Below are positions 54,301 through 64,000 of a stretch of 64,000 bases of DNA, one piece after another. Position 1 is the first letter of the stretch, and each line of letters begins with the position of its first letter. The stretch lies in NCBI RefSeq assembly GCF_028009165.1, contig NC_079243.1, positions 1,426,001 to 1,490,000 of the forward strand, written 5' to 3'. A model generated the notes under the pieces. It searched no databases. It saw nothing but the letters and a program-made list of their open reading frames with translations, and was not told the origin of the DNA. This DNA comes from Akanthomyces muscarius. Lineage: Eukaryota > Ascomycota > Sordariomycetes > Hypocreales > Cordycipitaceae. The position numbers were made by a program, and so were the translations under genes.

Positions 54301-57300
54301 GGCAAGAATAAACTGCGCGGGGACAAGGTATTTCACTAATGCTTTTTTCTTTCCACCCAGCTCATAGTGAGTGGGCCGTTTCCTTCAATCTTCCCTCAGG
54401 CAGGATGGATATTTCTTTAACTCTGTATTGATTTATGAATAATGTTTCAAGTGGATTTCTGCATCACTGCGTTTCATAACGCTGTGGGTGTTTGAGATAG
54501 GAATATGACGATGAGAACTATTATCCTGGGCCTGCAACCCCCTTCTCACTATATCATTAAACCATACGTGTGAAACGATTTGATATTAACTGTTCTTCTC
54601 GATAGGGCGACACACACCCACCGCCAGTGCAGGCCAAAACCAGGCACGACCGCTCCGGTTCCTGGGCCGTTCTCAGTAACAAACTACGTACTGAATTCTC
54701 TCCCAGGGACCCAGGGCATTCTCAGCATCCTGAAGAAGAGTATCCCGCTGCTCCGAGACCCAGCGTGACGATCGCGCCTCAGATCCCCGAACCAGAACCT
54801 GTTTCGCCGTTGCTGCGTGAGGCGTCTCCAGATAAGTCTCTCCCGCCTGTCCAGACACAACCAGCGGCTCGTGACAACGCACTCGCGACCGCTAGCCTGC
54901 CCACCGCAGCACCGACAACTTCCCATGTCCCTTCGTCTAGCCAAATTCGCATTGTCCCGACTGAGACTACGCATGGTCCTTTCAGCGCAGGGGCTCCGGC
55001 CGTGCCGCCCACCGCTGCTGAAGACAGTGGAGTAGGCATGCTCGCACAGCCTGATGAATCTGGGGATTTCCCCAAGAGACAATCTTCTTTTGTCGGGTTG
55101 CCGCCCATTCGCAGATCTTCGACTTTTGGCTTGAAATCCAAGGCGCGTCGTGCTGCGGAGCGCTTTCCCATAGACGAAGAGGAAGGCAATGATGTTCCTG
55201 ACCTGCCTACAAGTGATGTGATGGAAAACGCTGTGAGGCAAGCAGAAGCCGCTCAACAACCGCATCGCGAGCAGCCAGCCGTGACACCGGCAGGTCCATC
55301 TTTCCCTGCTCTTGACAAGGATAGCGTTATTGTGCAGCACCAGCCAGTCTCCCCTGAGCACTCTCCAGAAAGACTCGCAAGGCAACCCGCAACGGTACAT
55401 CCACCACAGGCACAGCCCATGCGCCAGCCGGCACAACCACCTATGTTGATGCATCCTGGGCAATCCGGTCCCTGGAAGCTCGAGGAGAGTCACTTGGCCG
55501 AGCCCCTGCACCAGGCAAAGAATCGCTCCGGCCACAGTCCCATCTCTCCGCCCATGGGCTACGGCTTCGACAAGGAAACTGGAAACTCGGCAGCAATGGC
55601 TCCGCCGCCAGTGCCGGCAGGCATGCGACAACGTACCCCCGATGTCCCGCCCTCGTCTGCCCAGCGCTGGCCCGGCCTCTTTGCGCCGCAGCCTGGTCAA
55701 GAGCCTCCGCAGCAACAAACGACTCAGCAGCCCTACTACGAGGAGGTAGTGAACCCGCGCCACAGCATCAATGAGTACTCGATTCCGGGCGTCGGTCCGC
55801 CAACTGAGGAGAGAGGCCGCGCCAAGCGAAACTCGGGCATCTTTAAAGAGATTGGCGACAAGATTGCGCGTGCCACCTCGCGCGACCGAAAGAATTCGTT
55901 TACGGAGAACCGGCCCCCCGTTGATATGCATACTGACGGAGCCTCTGAATCGAGCTTTGGCACAGAAGAGATGACGGACCGCAAAAAGCGCCGCTCTAGC
56001 TTCCTCAACACGCTGACTGGACGCACGTCTGTGGACCAGGGGCGGCCTCGACAGAGCTTCAACGCGCTTCAGCGCTCTCAGACCGAGACATTTCCTGCGT
56101 CCTCCGTGGAAGACGTAGGCTCCACGCGGAAGCGATCTATGTTTGGTGGTGTGATGGCTGGTTTTGGTGCCAACAAAGGAGGATCAGCTAACGCACCTGC
56201 GTCAGGCTTTGTCAACCAACAGGTGACTGATGACGAGCCACAGCTTACGCCAAAGAAGAAGCGCTTCTCTGCATTTACCAAGGCTTTCCAGAGACCGAAT
56301 CAAGACCGCCCCTCGTCTGGCATGTCGCTTGAGCCGACCCAGAGCGCCGGTAGCAGTCAGGGACAAATCGGCCGCAGCGGAATGTTTTCAAGCACTCCCT
56401 TCCGCAACAACGACCGCGGGGGTTTTGCTGGCCAGATGGATTCTGCTGCTCCCGAGCACAGCCGTCGTGCTTCGTTCTCCAACCTGCTCTCGACGTTGGC
56501 TGGCAATAAGGGCCAGCAACACGAGCAGCAGTCTCCGCCGCCGCCCAAAGACGTGGGAGGCATGCCTCCCAAAGATCTGCCTCAAAATATCCCTGCCGCG
56601 CCTCCTCAGGCGCACCCTGCCGATGGCTTTCCAGCACCGCACCGCGGCGGTGCTGCCGCCCCTATTCTGCCCGACCAGTTCTTGGATCGCTCCCAGCCGC
56701 TTTTTGCCGCCGGGGAAAGCAACTGGGGCATGAACCGGCCTCCTACTTCTACAACTGTGACGAGCAGCGAGGCCAAGGCTGACGCGGGTGAATCGATCGC
56801 CAGCCGCGCCGCTATTGCTCATGATGCTGGTCACCTGCCGCTTCCTGCCATAGCAAGCGCCAAACGCGACGACCCTGTTGCGCCATCCGAAATCTCGGAC
56901 TCGGAGACGGATTATGCCGAAAACATTCGCAAGCCTTCTGATGTGACGCCCTCGGTGACTTCTCGTGGCGACGATGAGATTGGCGACATGACCCGTCAGG
57001 ACACCAACATCAGTCAGATGACGCCGAGCATTGTGACAGACGGTCCACGCCTCAATTCACAGCAGCAGACTCCCACTGCTCAATATCCGAATAGTCCTGG
57101 AGGATACTTTACTCAGAACAACAGAATGCTCGGCACGGGGCCCCTCTCCGCCGGAGCTCAGGGATACTCGCAGGGACAATCCTTCCAGCACCCCGGGGAT
57201 CCTCGTCGCTCGCTCACGGGACCTGGTCATGGTCAGAGCATGGGCCAGTCGTCTCCTGGCGCTCAATACGGCCAGCGTACACAGCAGCTTGCTCAGTACG

Positions 57301-58835
57301 CTAATCAGCAGCAGCAACAGCCGCAGCGGTACATGCAGCCTAGTCTCAGCCAGCCCGTGTCGCAGGCTCAGGGGGCTGCTGCATCGTCCAAGGGATGGAA
57401 AGGCCTCAAGACTAAGATGGCGGGCCAAATGGCGAGCATGAGCCAGCCGTCCCCGAACAGCAAGAGTGAAAGGGGAGACAAGCCGGCACCTGGTGACAAG
57501 CTCTTTAATGCGTTCAAGAGATTGTCGAAGCAGCAAGGGTCGGCTGAGGCGCAACAGCAAGGAGCTGCGCCGTCAGCTGCCCACGCAGGACAGGATTCAA
57601 CAGCTTCTCATCTGCATGCCAGGAATCAAGGCCAACCTGCCGTGGGTCAACCACAGCAGATGTCTCATCAGTACATGCAGCATCAACAAATGCCGCCTCA
57701 ACAGATGCACATGTGTCAGGGGTTCCATCCTGGGCAAGGTCCCCCTCAGCAGCAGGTGCCCGTGTATATGCAGCAGCACCAGCACCAGCAGCACCAGCAG
57801 CCGCAGACCGAGCCTCAATACGGTGCAGTCCCGATTCCTCAGGGCTATACTGCTGTGTACGGCCACGGCAGCTCGCAAGTACCCAGCATGTATAATGTTG
57901 GATGCCAACACTCGCAGCATCAAACGCCTTATCAGCAGCAGCAAACCCATCCCAACCACTACCAGACGTACTCTGCTGTCGATGACAACCAGCAGCAGGG
58001 CAATGGGGCTGCAGCGGCGCAGGTTCAGTCTCCTCCTCGGCCTCCACAGCCCGAGACTCAAACCGAATCGCACCCTCATGAGTATCACTCCCATCGGCCA
58101 TCTGCGACTGGGAGCGAGCTTCTTAGCCCTGCTTCCACTACACAGCGCAGCGGAAGCATGGCTATGAGCCCCGTCTCCGACGAGCCCCGTAGTCCTCACG
58201 CGGCACTTACCAGAGAGGCGCTGGCACAACAGGATGCCCACAAGGACTTGCAGGTCCATCACCTTCACCCCGACGAGGGCCGCACCAGCCTCGGTCCGTC
58301 GAACAGTAACCGCGTCAGCCAAGTCTCCAACGACAGCGGCAGACACGGACCCTCTCCGAAATCTGAGCATTCGCCTGCTGTTAGCCACAAGCAGCTGCAG
58401 GCTGTCGTGTCACCCGCTTCCCCAGACAACGAGCCACACGTTTCTACAGCCAAAGCATCGCCCCCGGCAGGGTCTGGCTCTGATGTCGCTAGCCCCAGAA
58501 ACGGCGCTGCTGCTGTCCCTGACGAAGCCATTATTATCCCCGCTACGTTGACTAGTGATCTGACGGGCGAGAGCAAAGGCCACGTCTCGGACGACTCGCT
58601 GGAGAAGCAGGCCAAGCTGAGCAAGACGACCAATACAATCACGGCAGCGACGGAACACTTTGCGGAGCTGGAAGACACGGCGGAAGCGCGGAAGCGCACA
58701 CTGCGCATCGATGGCCAGGAGGAAAAGATTGCGTACGACCCGGAGGAGGAGAATCCCAAGATGACGGCGACAAGCTACCCGGGCCAGGAATGGAATCCGT
58801 ATGGAGAGCCTGGTTTTGGTGAGTGGCAGGAGTAG
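51389..58835 (+). CDS. Very large disordered protein, about 2365 residues
   Basis: Exons 51389-51438, 51510-54327 and 54606-58835. I do not recognise a named family. The N-terminus MDQGSYSRPDGRGQPSL is followed by a conserved-looking block, VSRQKTKKWVEAKSQNYDGD and DWGADEYDDDE. Long Pro/Ser/Ala-rich tracts follow. An ordered segment near residue 840-880 reads FKDIVALNNSSERVAKFNET, RVAFAVMDIGLDKWLKGLHQ. A basic stretch GTKSKELMQSAGKMGKGLFS precedes the second intron. Exon 3 has RGRAKRNSGIFKEIGDKIAR, SSFLNTLTGRTS, a Gln/His-rich zone (about 57280-57980) and an acidic end, YPGQEWNPYGEPGFGEWQ. The second intron is 278 nt, unusually long here; if retained, the protein ends at 54339. No membrane segments. 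Probably a scaffold (inference). Confidence 0.6.
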
Positions 58836-60481
58836 AGAAATTTGTCTATATATGTATATGCGTCCGATCATTTTGTGTGTTATTTAATTTGTTGCATTTC
58901 ATCTTATATTATTATTTTTCTTTGAGTATGAGGCGACTGTCTCGTTTGGATACCACTTTACTTTTTCTCTCTCTTCACTTTGAGGCTACTTGCATAGCGT
59001 TTGCTTGAGCTATTATTTCCTGCTTGGCTTTTCGTTGAGATTGCTTTTTGCTGTAGGCTGAATAGCAGAGCCTGATATCGAGTACACTTGTTGATAAGAA
59101 ATGAGACTCCAGATTAGTGTGCAATTCAGGTCTATGTGTTTGCTGAGCAGCTTGCTACGAGCAGTATTTCAGATGATTCTTCTCTGCCCATCGTCCCATG
59201 TTTCTGCCAGGCGCCAAGTGCAGCCCGCAGATTCCAGCCTTGGCATCGGGCAGATTAGCTGTTGGAGACCCCAGGGAAACTGCACAGAAGCCGCGTCAGA
59301 AGTGCGTTACCGGTGAGCAAATTGGGCTGCAGTGGTTGTTCAGCGCAGCCGACGAAACAGCAGTTCACTCCAGGTACTGGCCTCCTTTTCTTCCCATCCA
59401 TCCGGCATCATTTGCCCGGGAGCCCAAGTGTCACCTGCCGACTTTAGCCTTGACGTAGCCCGAGTTGGGCTGTTGGGGAGCCGCTTTCCCCGGAAAATCC
59501 TGCGGGAGCCGGTGAGAAGGTATGAGCGGCTTCGGAGGCGCGTCTTGAGCCAAACTCTCGAGCAGCATAACTACTCCGCCGGAGTGGTTTGCTTGCTGAT
59601 CTGCATCGGTCTTACTCCGTATGCCGGGCTCGTTTTTCTGCGCACGGCCAAAGAAGCGAGGTCTTTCCTTAGCGTTGTTGGTGTAGCACCAGACAAGCAA
59701 ACTACCGAGTCGGTCGGAGGCTTAGTTGGACAATGTCGAACAGTGTAAATACGATGGGATTAGAAGATTTCACTGCTTATAGACATGTCTCGTTCTTAAA
59801 AGACGGAACAAGACGACGGTTCGTTCTGCATACCAATCGGCATTCGCGGTGCGTTATTTGGTGAATCAACTGGTGCTCGTTCCCAAGGGTCTTTGCGAGG
59901 CCGGATTAGACTTTCCAGCTCCCCCATAAGATTGCCCCGACCCCAACGACGCTATCGCCTTGACTCCGCAGGGCAAAGCAGAACCTTGAATGCCCGCCCA
60001 ATAGGGAAGGTAAAAAATGCGCGAGTCACCTCGGGCTGCCTGACTAGGCCCCCCCAGCGTTGCCGAAACGTGGGAGTTAAGTAAGGCACAGAGTTCGCGC
60101 CATGTTCTCCATGCAACGGCTAGCCCTCTTACAGCAGCTCAATGGGGGCCAACGCGTGAGTTGGTCCGGCGGGACGCACCTCGGATAACTCCCAGCTGCT
60201 CACTTGGGTCAAGGCTCGCTTTGATTTGGGAAGCTGGCGACAGTCACGGGCGTCCGATGTCATCTTCCCCACGGATTGCCGTGGTCATGGCGCAATGGCT
60301 CAAGCTCTTTGTGATGGCACGGTTGTCTTTTGGCTTGCGGGCGCTTCTCAATATAAAAGACCATGGTGTTGGCTGCTCTCCTGGGGATTAGACTGTCGCA
60401 GCATCTCAATCTCTTCCAAGCCAGTCTGAGCCCAGTAACACCTTCTCATCTCTTTGACGGAATAGCTCCCATTCTGCAAAG
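58836..60481. other. Gene-free spacer with a diverged direct repeat
   Basis: No gene is visible. Segments at about 59178-59320 and 59387-59520 are related along their length (see findings). The right end is the promoter of the aspartic protease. Confidence 0.45.
60351..60358 (+). promoter_or_regulatory. TATA box of the aspartic protease gene
   Basis: ATATAAAAGACC starts at 60351, about 130 bp ahead of the ATG at 60482. Confidence 0.5.
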
Positions 60482-61627
60482 ATGGTCCTTCTCAAGTCCA
60501 TCCTCGCCTACGCCTCGTTGGCCAGCGCCGCGGCGGTCCCTATCGTCCCCTCTGTCAACTTTGCGGGCGAAAAGGGCCGCTTCAGCGTCAACCTCAAGTA
60601 CAACGAGAACTTCCAGCGCGGCGCCCGCGTGCCCAGCCTCGGGGCCCGCGACGACGGCAGCGGCACCACGCCCGCCTACAACAGCAAGTCGCGCCCTGAC
60701 GCAGAGTACTACGCCGAGCTCCTGGTCGGCACTCCTTCGCAGACGCTGAACCTGCTCTTTGACACGGGCTCCAGCGACCTCTGGCTCTTTGGTGCCGACG
60801 CCCAAGGCGACATTGATCCCGGCCAGGCACAGTGGAACCACTCTGAGAGCAGCACCGCGACGCTCGTCAAGAACGGTAAGTGGGACATTGGCTACCTGGA
60901 CGGCTCCGGCGCCAAGGGCACCATTTACAAGGACACCGTCTCGATTGCCGGTGCCACCGTCGCCAACCAGGGCGTCGAGTCCGCCACGGAAGTCAGCCCC
61001 ATCGAGGACGGCTCCAGCATCCTTGGCGTCCCCCTTTCTGGCATTATCGGCTTCGGCTTCGACAGTCTCAACTCGGCCTCGCCGCAGCAGAAGACGCTCT
61101 TCTCCAACCTCATGCCGCACCTCGACGAGCCCGTCTTCACCGTCGACCTCAAGCACAATGCCGACGGCACCTTTGGCTTCGGCTTCGTCGACGACTCCAG
61201 GTACACGGGCAACCTCAGCTACACCGAGGTGGACTCGTCGCAAGGCTTCTGGAATATCACCGCGACCGGCTACCAGATCGGCGACGGCGACTTTGTGTCC
61301 TTAGAGTACAGCGGCATCGTCGACACGGGCAACTCCGCCTTTGATGTGCCCACCAAGGCCTACAACGCCTGGAAGAAGAAGGTGCCCGCCGGCGACATCA
61401 CCGCGCGGACGGTCCTGCCTGACTTTTCCTTTGGCATCGGCGACGCCATCATTACCGTGCCGGGCGCGCACCTGAAGAAGAAGGACAGCGACGGAAGCTA
61501 CAGCCTCACCCTCACTGACGCTGGTGATAGCGCGCCAACCTTTGGCTCGCCTGCGATGACGGGCGCGTATGTTGTTTTTGAGAATGGTGATGACGGTCCT
61601 AGAATGGGATGGGCCAACTCTGCCTAA
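60482..61627 (+). CDS. Secreted pepsin-like aspartic protease without cysteines
   Basis: A single exon of 381 residues. A signal peptide MVLLKSILAYASLASAAA is followed by a propeptide of about 50-60 residues with the NLKYNENFQRG block. Mature domain: EYYAELLVGTPSQTLNLLFD opens the first lobe, with catalytic DTGSSDLW; the flap is YLDGSGAKG; the second catalytic site is VDTGNSAFDVP. These match family A1 of fungal secreted proteases (endothiapepsin-like). I find no cysteine in the whole protein; many fungal A1 enzymes have one disulfide in the second lobe. The LPDFSFGIGD region is shortened accordingly. The enzyme should act outside the cell at acid pH. Confidence 0.9.
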   Translation: MVLLKSILAYASLASAAAVPIVPSVNFAGEKGRFSVNLKYNENFQRGARVPSLGARDDGSGTTPAYNSKSRPDAEYYAELLVGTPSQTLNLLFDTGSSDLWLFGADAQGDIDPGQAQWNHSESSTATLVKNGKWDIGYLDGSGAKGTIYKDTVSIAGATVANQGVESATEVSPIEDGSSILGVPLSGIIGFGFDSLNSASPQQKTLFSNLMPHLDEPVFTVDLKHNADGTFGFGFVDDSRYTGNLSYTEVDSSQGFWNITATGYQIGDGDFVSLEYSGIVDTGNSAFDVPTKAYNAWKKKVPAGDITARTVLPDFSFGIGDAIITVPGAHLKKKDSDGSYSLTLTDAGDSAPTFGSPAMTGAYVVFENGDDGPRMGWANSA

Positions 61628-62513
61628 GCAAGAGGTTTGTACATGTCAGCATATACCAGAACATATAATCGTATTTCTCGAAGAGAAAGCTACGTCGCAA
61701 ATACATATTTACAGCACAAATTGACGGGGGCGTCCGTGGTGATGAAATGTGATGAATCGATCGCAAAAACTTGACTCTAGGTTTTAGCTTCGGTCAGCAT
61801 GTGTAGCTGCCAGGTTTATGTTCGAGGCAATGCCGTGTTACCGAGGAGCATGGTAGGCGCAGAAGCAACTCCGCCAACCGTGGTTCTTGGGCATCACAAG
61901 ATATTGGCTGACTGTAGAGATTGGGTAACATTGACCCCGCGTCGAACGATGCAGGCGCTCGAGGCACTTGCCTGCCGCTAACCCTACCAATGATGTAAGT
62001 CAGACTGCAGTCGAATACATGAGACTAAAAGTAGCTTGTTCAGCTAAAAATCGTTTACAGTGCAATACCAACTAGACACTTGTAAGAATAGTGGTGACAC
62101 GGGCGCAACGATTTTGTGAACTAGCATTAAACTCCTCTCAGATAGATCGCAAACGACATGACCGCGGCTTGTTTTCTTGTGTGTTTTCATGTAACGTCAG
62201 TTATTCAATTCAACCCAAAAGGTTCAGGCTTTGTTTACAGTCATGCGGGGAAGCCTGTGATGTAATGCAGCATCAGACGGATCTTGTCCCTTGTTAGGCC
62301 GCGAAACCGCCGACTAGGGTCGCATTGCAGCTGTTAGTCGGCGCTACATTTGCCTTGGACAGGCAACGATGTCTGTAGTAGCCAAATGCCATAGCATTGC
62401 ATCACAAGCAACGCTAAGAATCTGGCTTATAAATAGGTAGGTCGTCAGCGATGACCCGAGACTGTCTTGGAAAGCAGGCTGTGCGACATTGTGCCCTTGA
62501 GACAATTTCCAGC
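61628..62513. other. Intergenic
   Basis: The space holds the 3' flank of the protease and the promoter of the alpha-glucosidase. I see no gene. Confidence 0.5.
62428..62435 (+). promoter_or_regulatory. TATA box of the alpha-glucosidase gene
   Basis: TATAAATA lies 79-86 bp ahead of the ATG at 62514, which favours that ATG over the in-frame ATG at 62451. Confidence 0.5.
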
Positions 62514-64000
62514 ATGCGATTTGTTACAGGATTAATTGTAGCAGCAGGCCTTTTTGCGCAAGGCTGGGCCGCGGACTGCCCAGGCTATCACGTTGTTGCT
62601 GCAGAGGATAATGGCAACACACTGACAGCTCAATTGCGCCTGAGTGGCAAGAACTGTGATGTATACGGCGAGGACTTGCCGAAGCTCAAGCTACAGGTTG
62701 AATACCAGACCAGTGAGTCCAACTACACCCAACGTGTAGCCGAATTCGAATGCTGACCACATCTTCAGAATCTCGTCTTCATGTTAAAGTTTACGACGAG
62801 GCTGAGGATGTCTTTCAGATTCCTGAAGACCTCCTCAGCGCCCCGAAGGCAGATGGCTCCGCCGACGAGGCCACATCCGACTTGAAGTTTACATACAACG
62901 CATCCCCCTTTTCGTTCAAAGTCACTCGAAAGTCCTCCGGTGAGGTCCTTTTTGACACCACTGGTCACAGCTTAGTTTTCGAGTCGCAGTACCTCTATCT
63001 GCGCACCGCGCTGCCCGATGACCCCAACATCTACGGCCTCGGCGAGAGCGCCGACCCGTTCCGTCACTCGACAGGCTACTCGCATGCTATTTGGAATTCA
63101 GGCCAGCCGTTCATGCCGCCGAATACAAACTTGTACGGCGCGTACCCTCTGTATTACGACCACCGCGGCAGCCGGGGCACGCACGCCGTCTTCTTGCGCA
63201 ACATCAATGCGATGCGCATCAACATTGACAAGGACGCCAACGGATCCTACCTCGAATACAACACCGTCGGCGGCGTGTTCGACTTTTACTTCCTGGCCGG
63301 CCCCTCGCCCAAAGACCTGTCGCTGCAGTTCGCCGATGTCGTCGGCAAGCCGGCCCTCATGCCCTACTGGGGCTTTGGCTTCCACCAGTGCAAGTACGGC
63401 TACAAGTCTATCGACGAGACGGCCGAGGTGGTCGCCAACTACAGCAAGGCTAACATTCCCCTCGAGACAATGTGGAATGACATTGACTACATGGATGGCC
63501 GCGCCATCTTTTCCCTTGACCCCGTCAACTACCCACTAGATAAAGTCCGTGCCTTGGTGGACAAGCTGCACGCGAACAACCAGCACTACATGATGATGGT
63601 GGACCCGGCCGTGGCCCGCCGCGACTACAAGCCGTACAACGACGGCGTCAAGATGGACACGCTGATGAAGGAGTCGAATGGCAGTGTGTGGACAGGTGTG
63701 GTCTGGGCTGGCCCGAGCGGATTCCCGGACTGGTTCGCGCCGAATGTGCAGGATTTCTGGAACGCGCAGTTTGAAAGCTTTTTCAACAAGGATACGGGCG
63801 TGGATATCGACGGCTTGTGGATCGACATGAATGAGCCGGCGAATTTCTGCGACATCCCATGCAATCCTCAGGCCGCAGCAGCCAGGGGTGTATCGGATAG
63901 TACGCCATCGTCGGAGCTGGTTAGACGAGAAGAAGCCAAGGGCAAGCACATGGGTCTGCCGGATCGTGACTTGCTGACGCCGAAGTACGACATCAAGCCC
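62514..64000 (+). CDS. GH31 alpha-glucosidase, 5' part
   Basis: Exon 1 (62514-62712), a 56-nt intron (GTGAGT ... TTCAG) and exon 2 from 62769 to the window end give 476 residues of an enzyme that usually has 850-1000. A signal peptide, MRFVTGLIVAAGLFAQGWAA, is followed by the N-terminal beta-sandwich (CPGYHVVAAEDNGNTLTAQL), the substrate-side block YGLGESADPFRHSTGYSHAI, ALMPYWGFGFHQCKYGYKSI, MWNDIDYMDGRAIFS, and the nucleophile Asp in GLWIDMNEPANF. The acid/base residue lies beyond the window. Role: release of glucose from maltose and maltodextrins outside the cell. Confidence 0.93.

Noticed and set aside
54684..55931. 415-codon minus-strand frame
   Set aside because: It is antisense to the giant gene; the residues are Arg/Leu/Cys-rich shadow translation.
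59890..60130. Possible 5S rRNA or other structured RNA (GTGGGAGTTAAGTAAGG)
   Set aside because: It does not follow the fungal 5S sequence, and no box A/C layout was seen.

Overview
The window looks like nuclear DNA of a filamentous ascomycete, most likely a Sordariomycete and plausibly of the order Hypocreales. This rests on short GT-AG introns of about 50-110 nt with CTAAC/CTGAC-like branch sites, GC-rich coding DNA set in more AT-rich spacers, and the gene families present: Zn2Cys6 transcription factors, Ssk1 of the HOG pathway, a Bot1/Mrps35 mitoribosomal protein, fungal BAHD-like transferases, an M43 metalloprotease, a pepsin-like secreted protease and a GH31 alpha-glucosidase. The species assignment is inference. 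All gene models were spliced by eye and have no transcript support.

Layout. 1-9 kb: an unknown gene, a small MARVEL-like membrane protein, mitoribosomal Mrps35 and the response regulator Ssk1. 9-12 kb: a gene-free stretch, then an F-box pseudogene interrupted by about 61 perfect GAA repeats. 12-17.5 kb: a compact accessory module of nitrilase-family hydrolase, Zn2Cys6 regulator and MFS transporter, with one near-identical 21-bp motif in both of its intergenic spaces. 17.8-26.7 kb: an SRR1-like gene with a reading-frame break, a CCDC97-like gene, a large class 3 lipase and glucosamine-6-phosphate acetyltransferase. 26.9-33.7 kb: an AIF/AMID-like oxidoreductase divergent from a second Zn2Cys6 regulator, an APH-type kinase-like protein and a 54-residue conserved-looking mini-gene.

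33.7-38.7 kb is an AT-rich, gene-poor island. Its only gene encodes a secreted M43-type metalloprotease with a C-terminal tail of about 40 hexapeptide repeats that shift in charge along the chain. 38.7-46.6 kb holds an alpha/beta hydrolase, a BAHD-like acyltransferase and a carbohydrate oxidoreductase group (SDR, zinc polyol dehydrogenase, aldo-keto reductase). 47.5-49.6 kb: the Qa-SNARE Sed5 and a short stand-alone CENP-B/psq-type helix-turn-helix gene without a transposase catalytic domain. 51.4-58.8 kb: one very long, largely disordered protein of about 2365 residues. 60-64 kb: a cysteine-free secreted aspartic protease and the 5' part of a secreted GH31 alpha-glucosidase, cut by the window end.

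The parts most likely to be new are the 12.2-17.4 kb module with its shared promoter element and the repeat-tailed metalloprotease in the AT-rich island. The rest is ordinary housekeeping and metabolic content with a few decayed or rearranged pieces.
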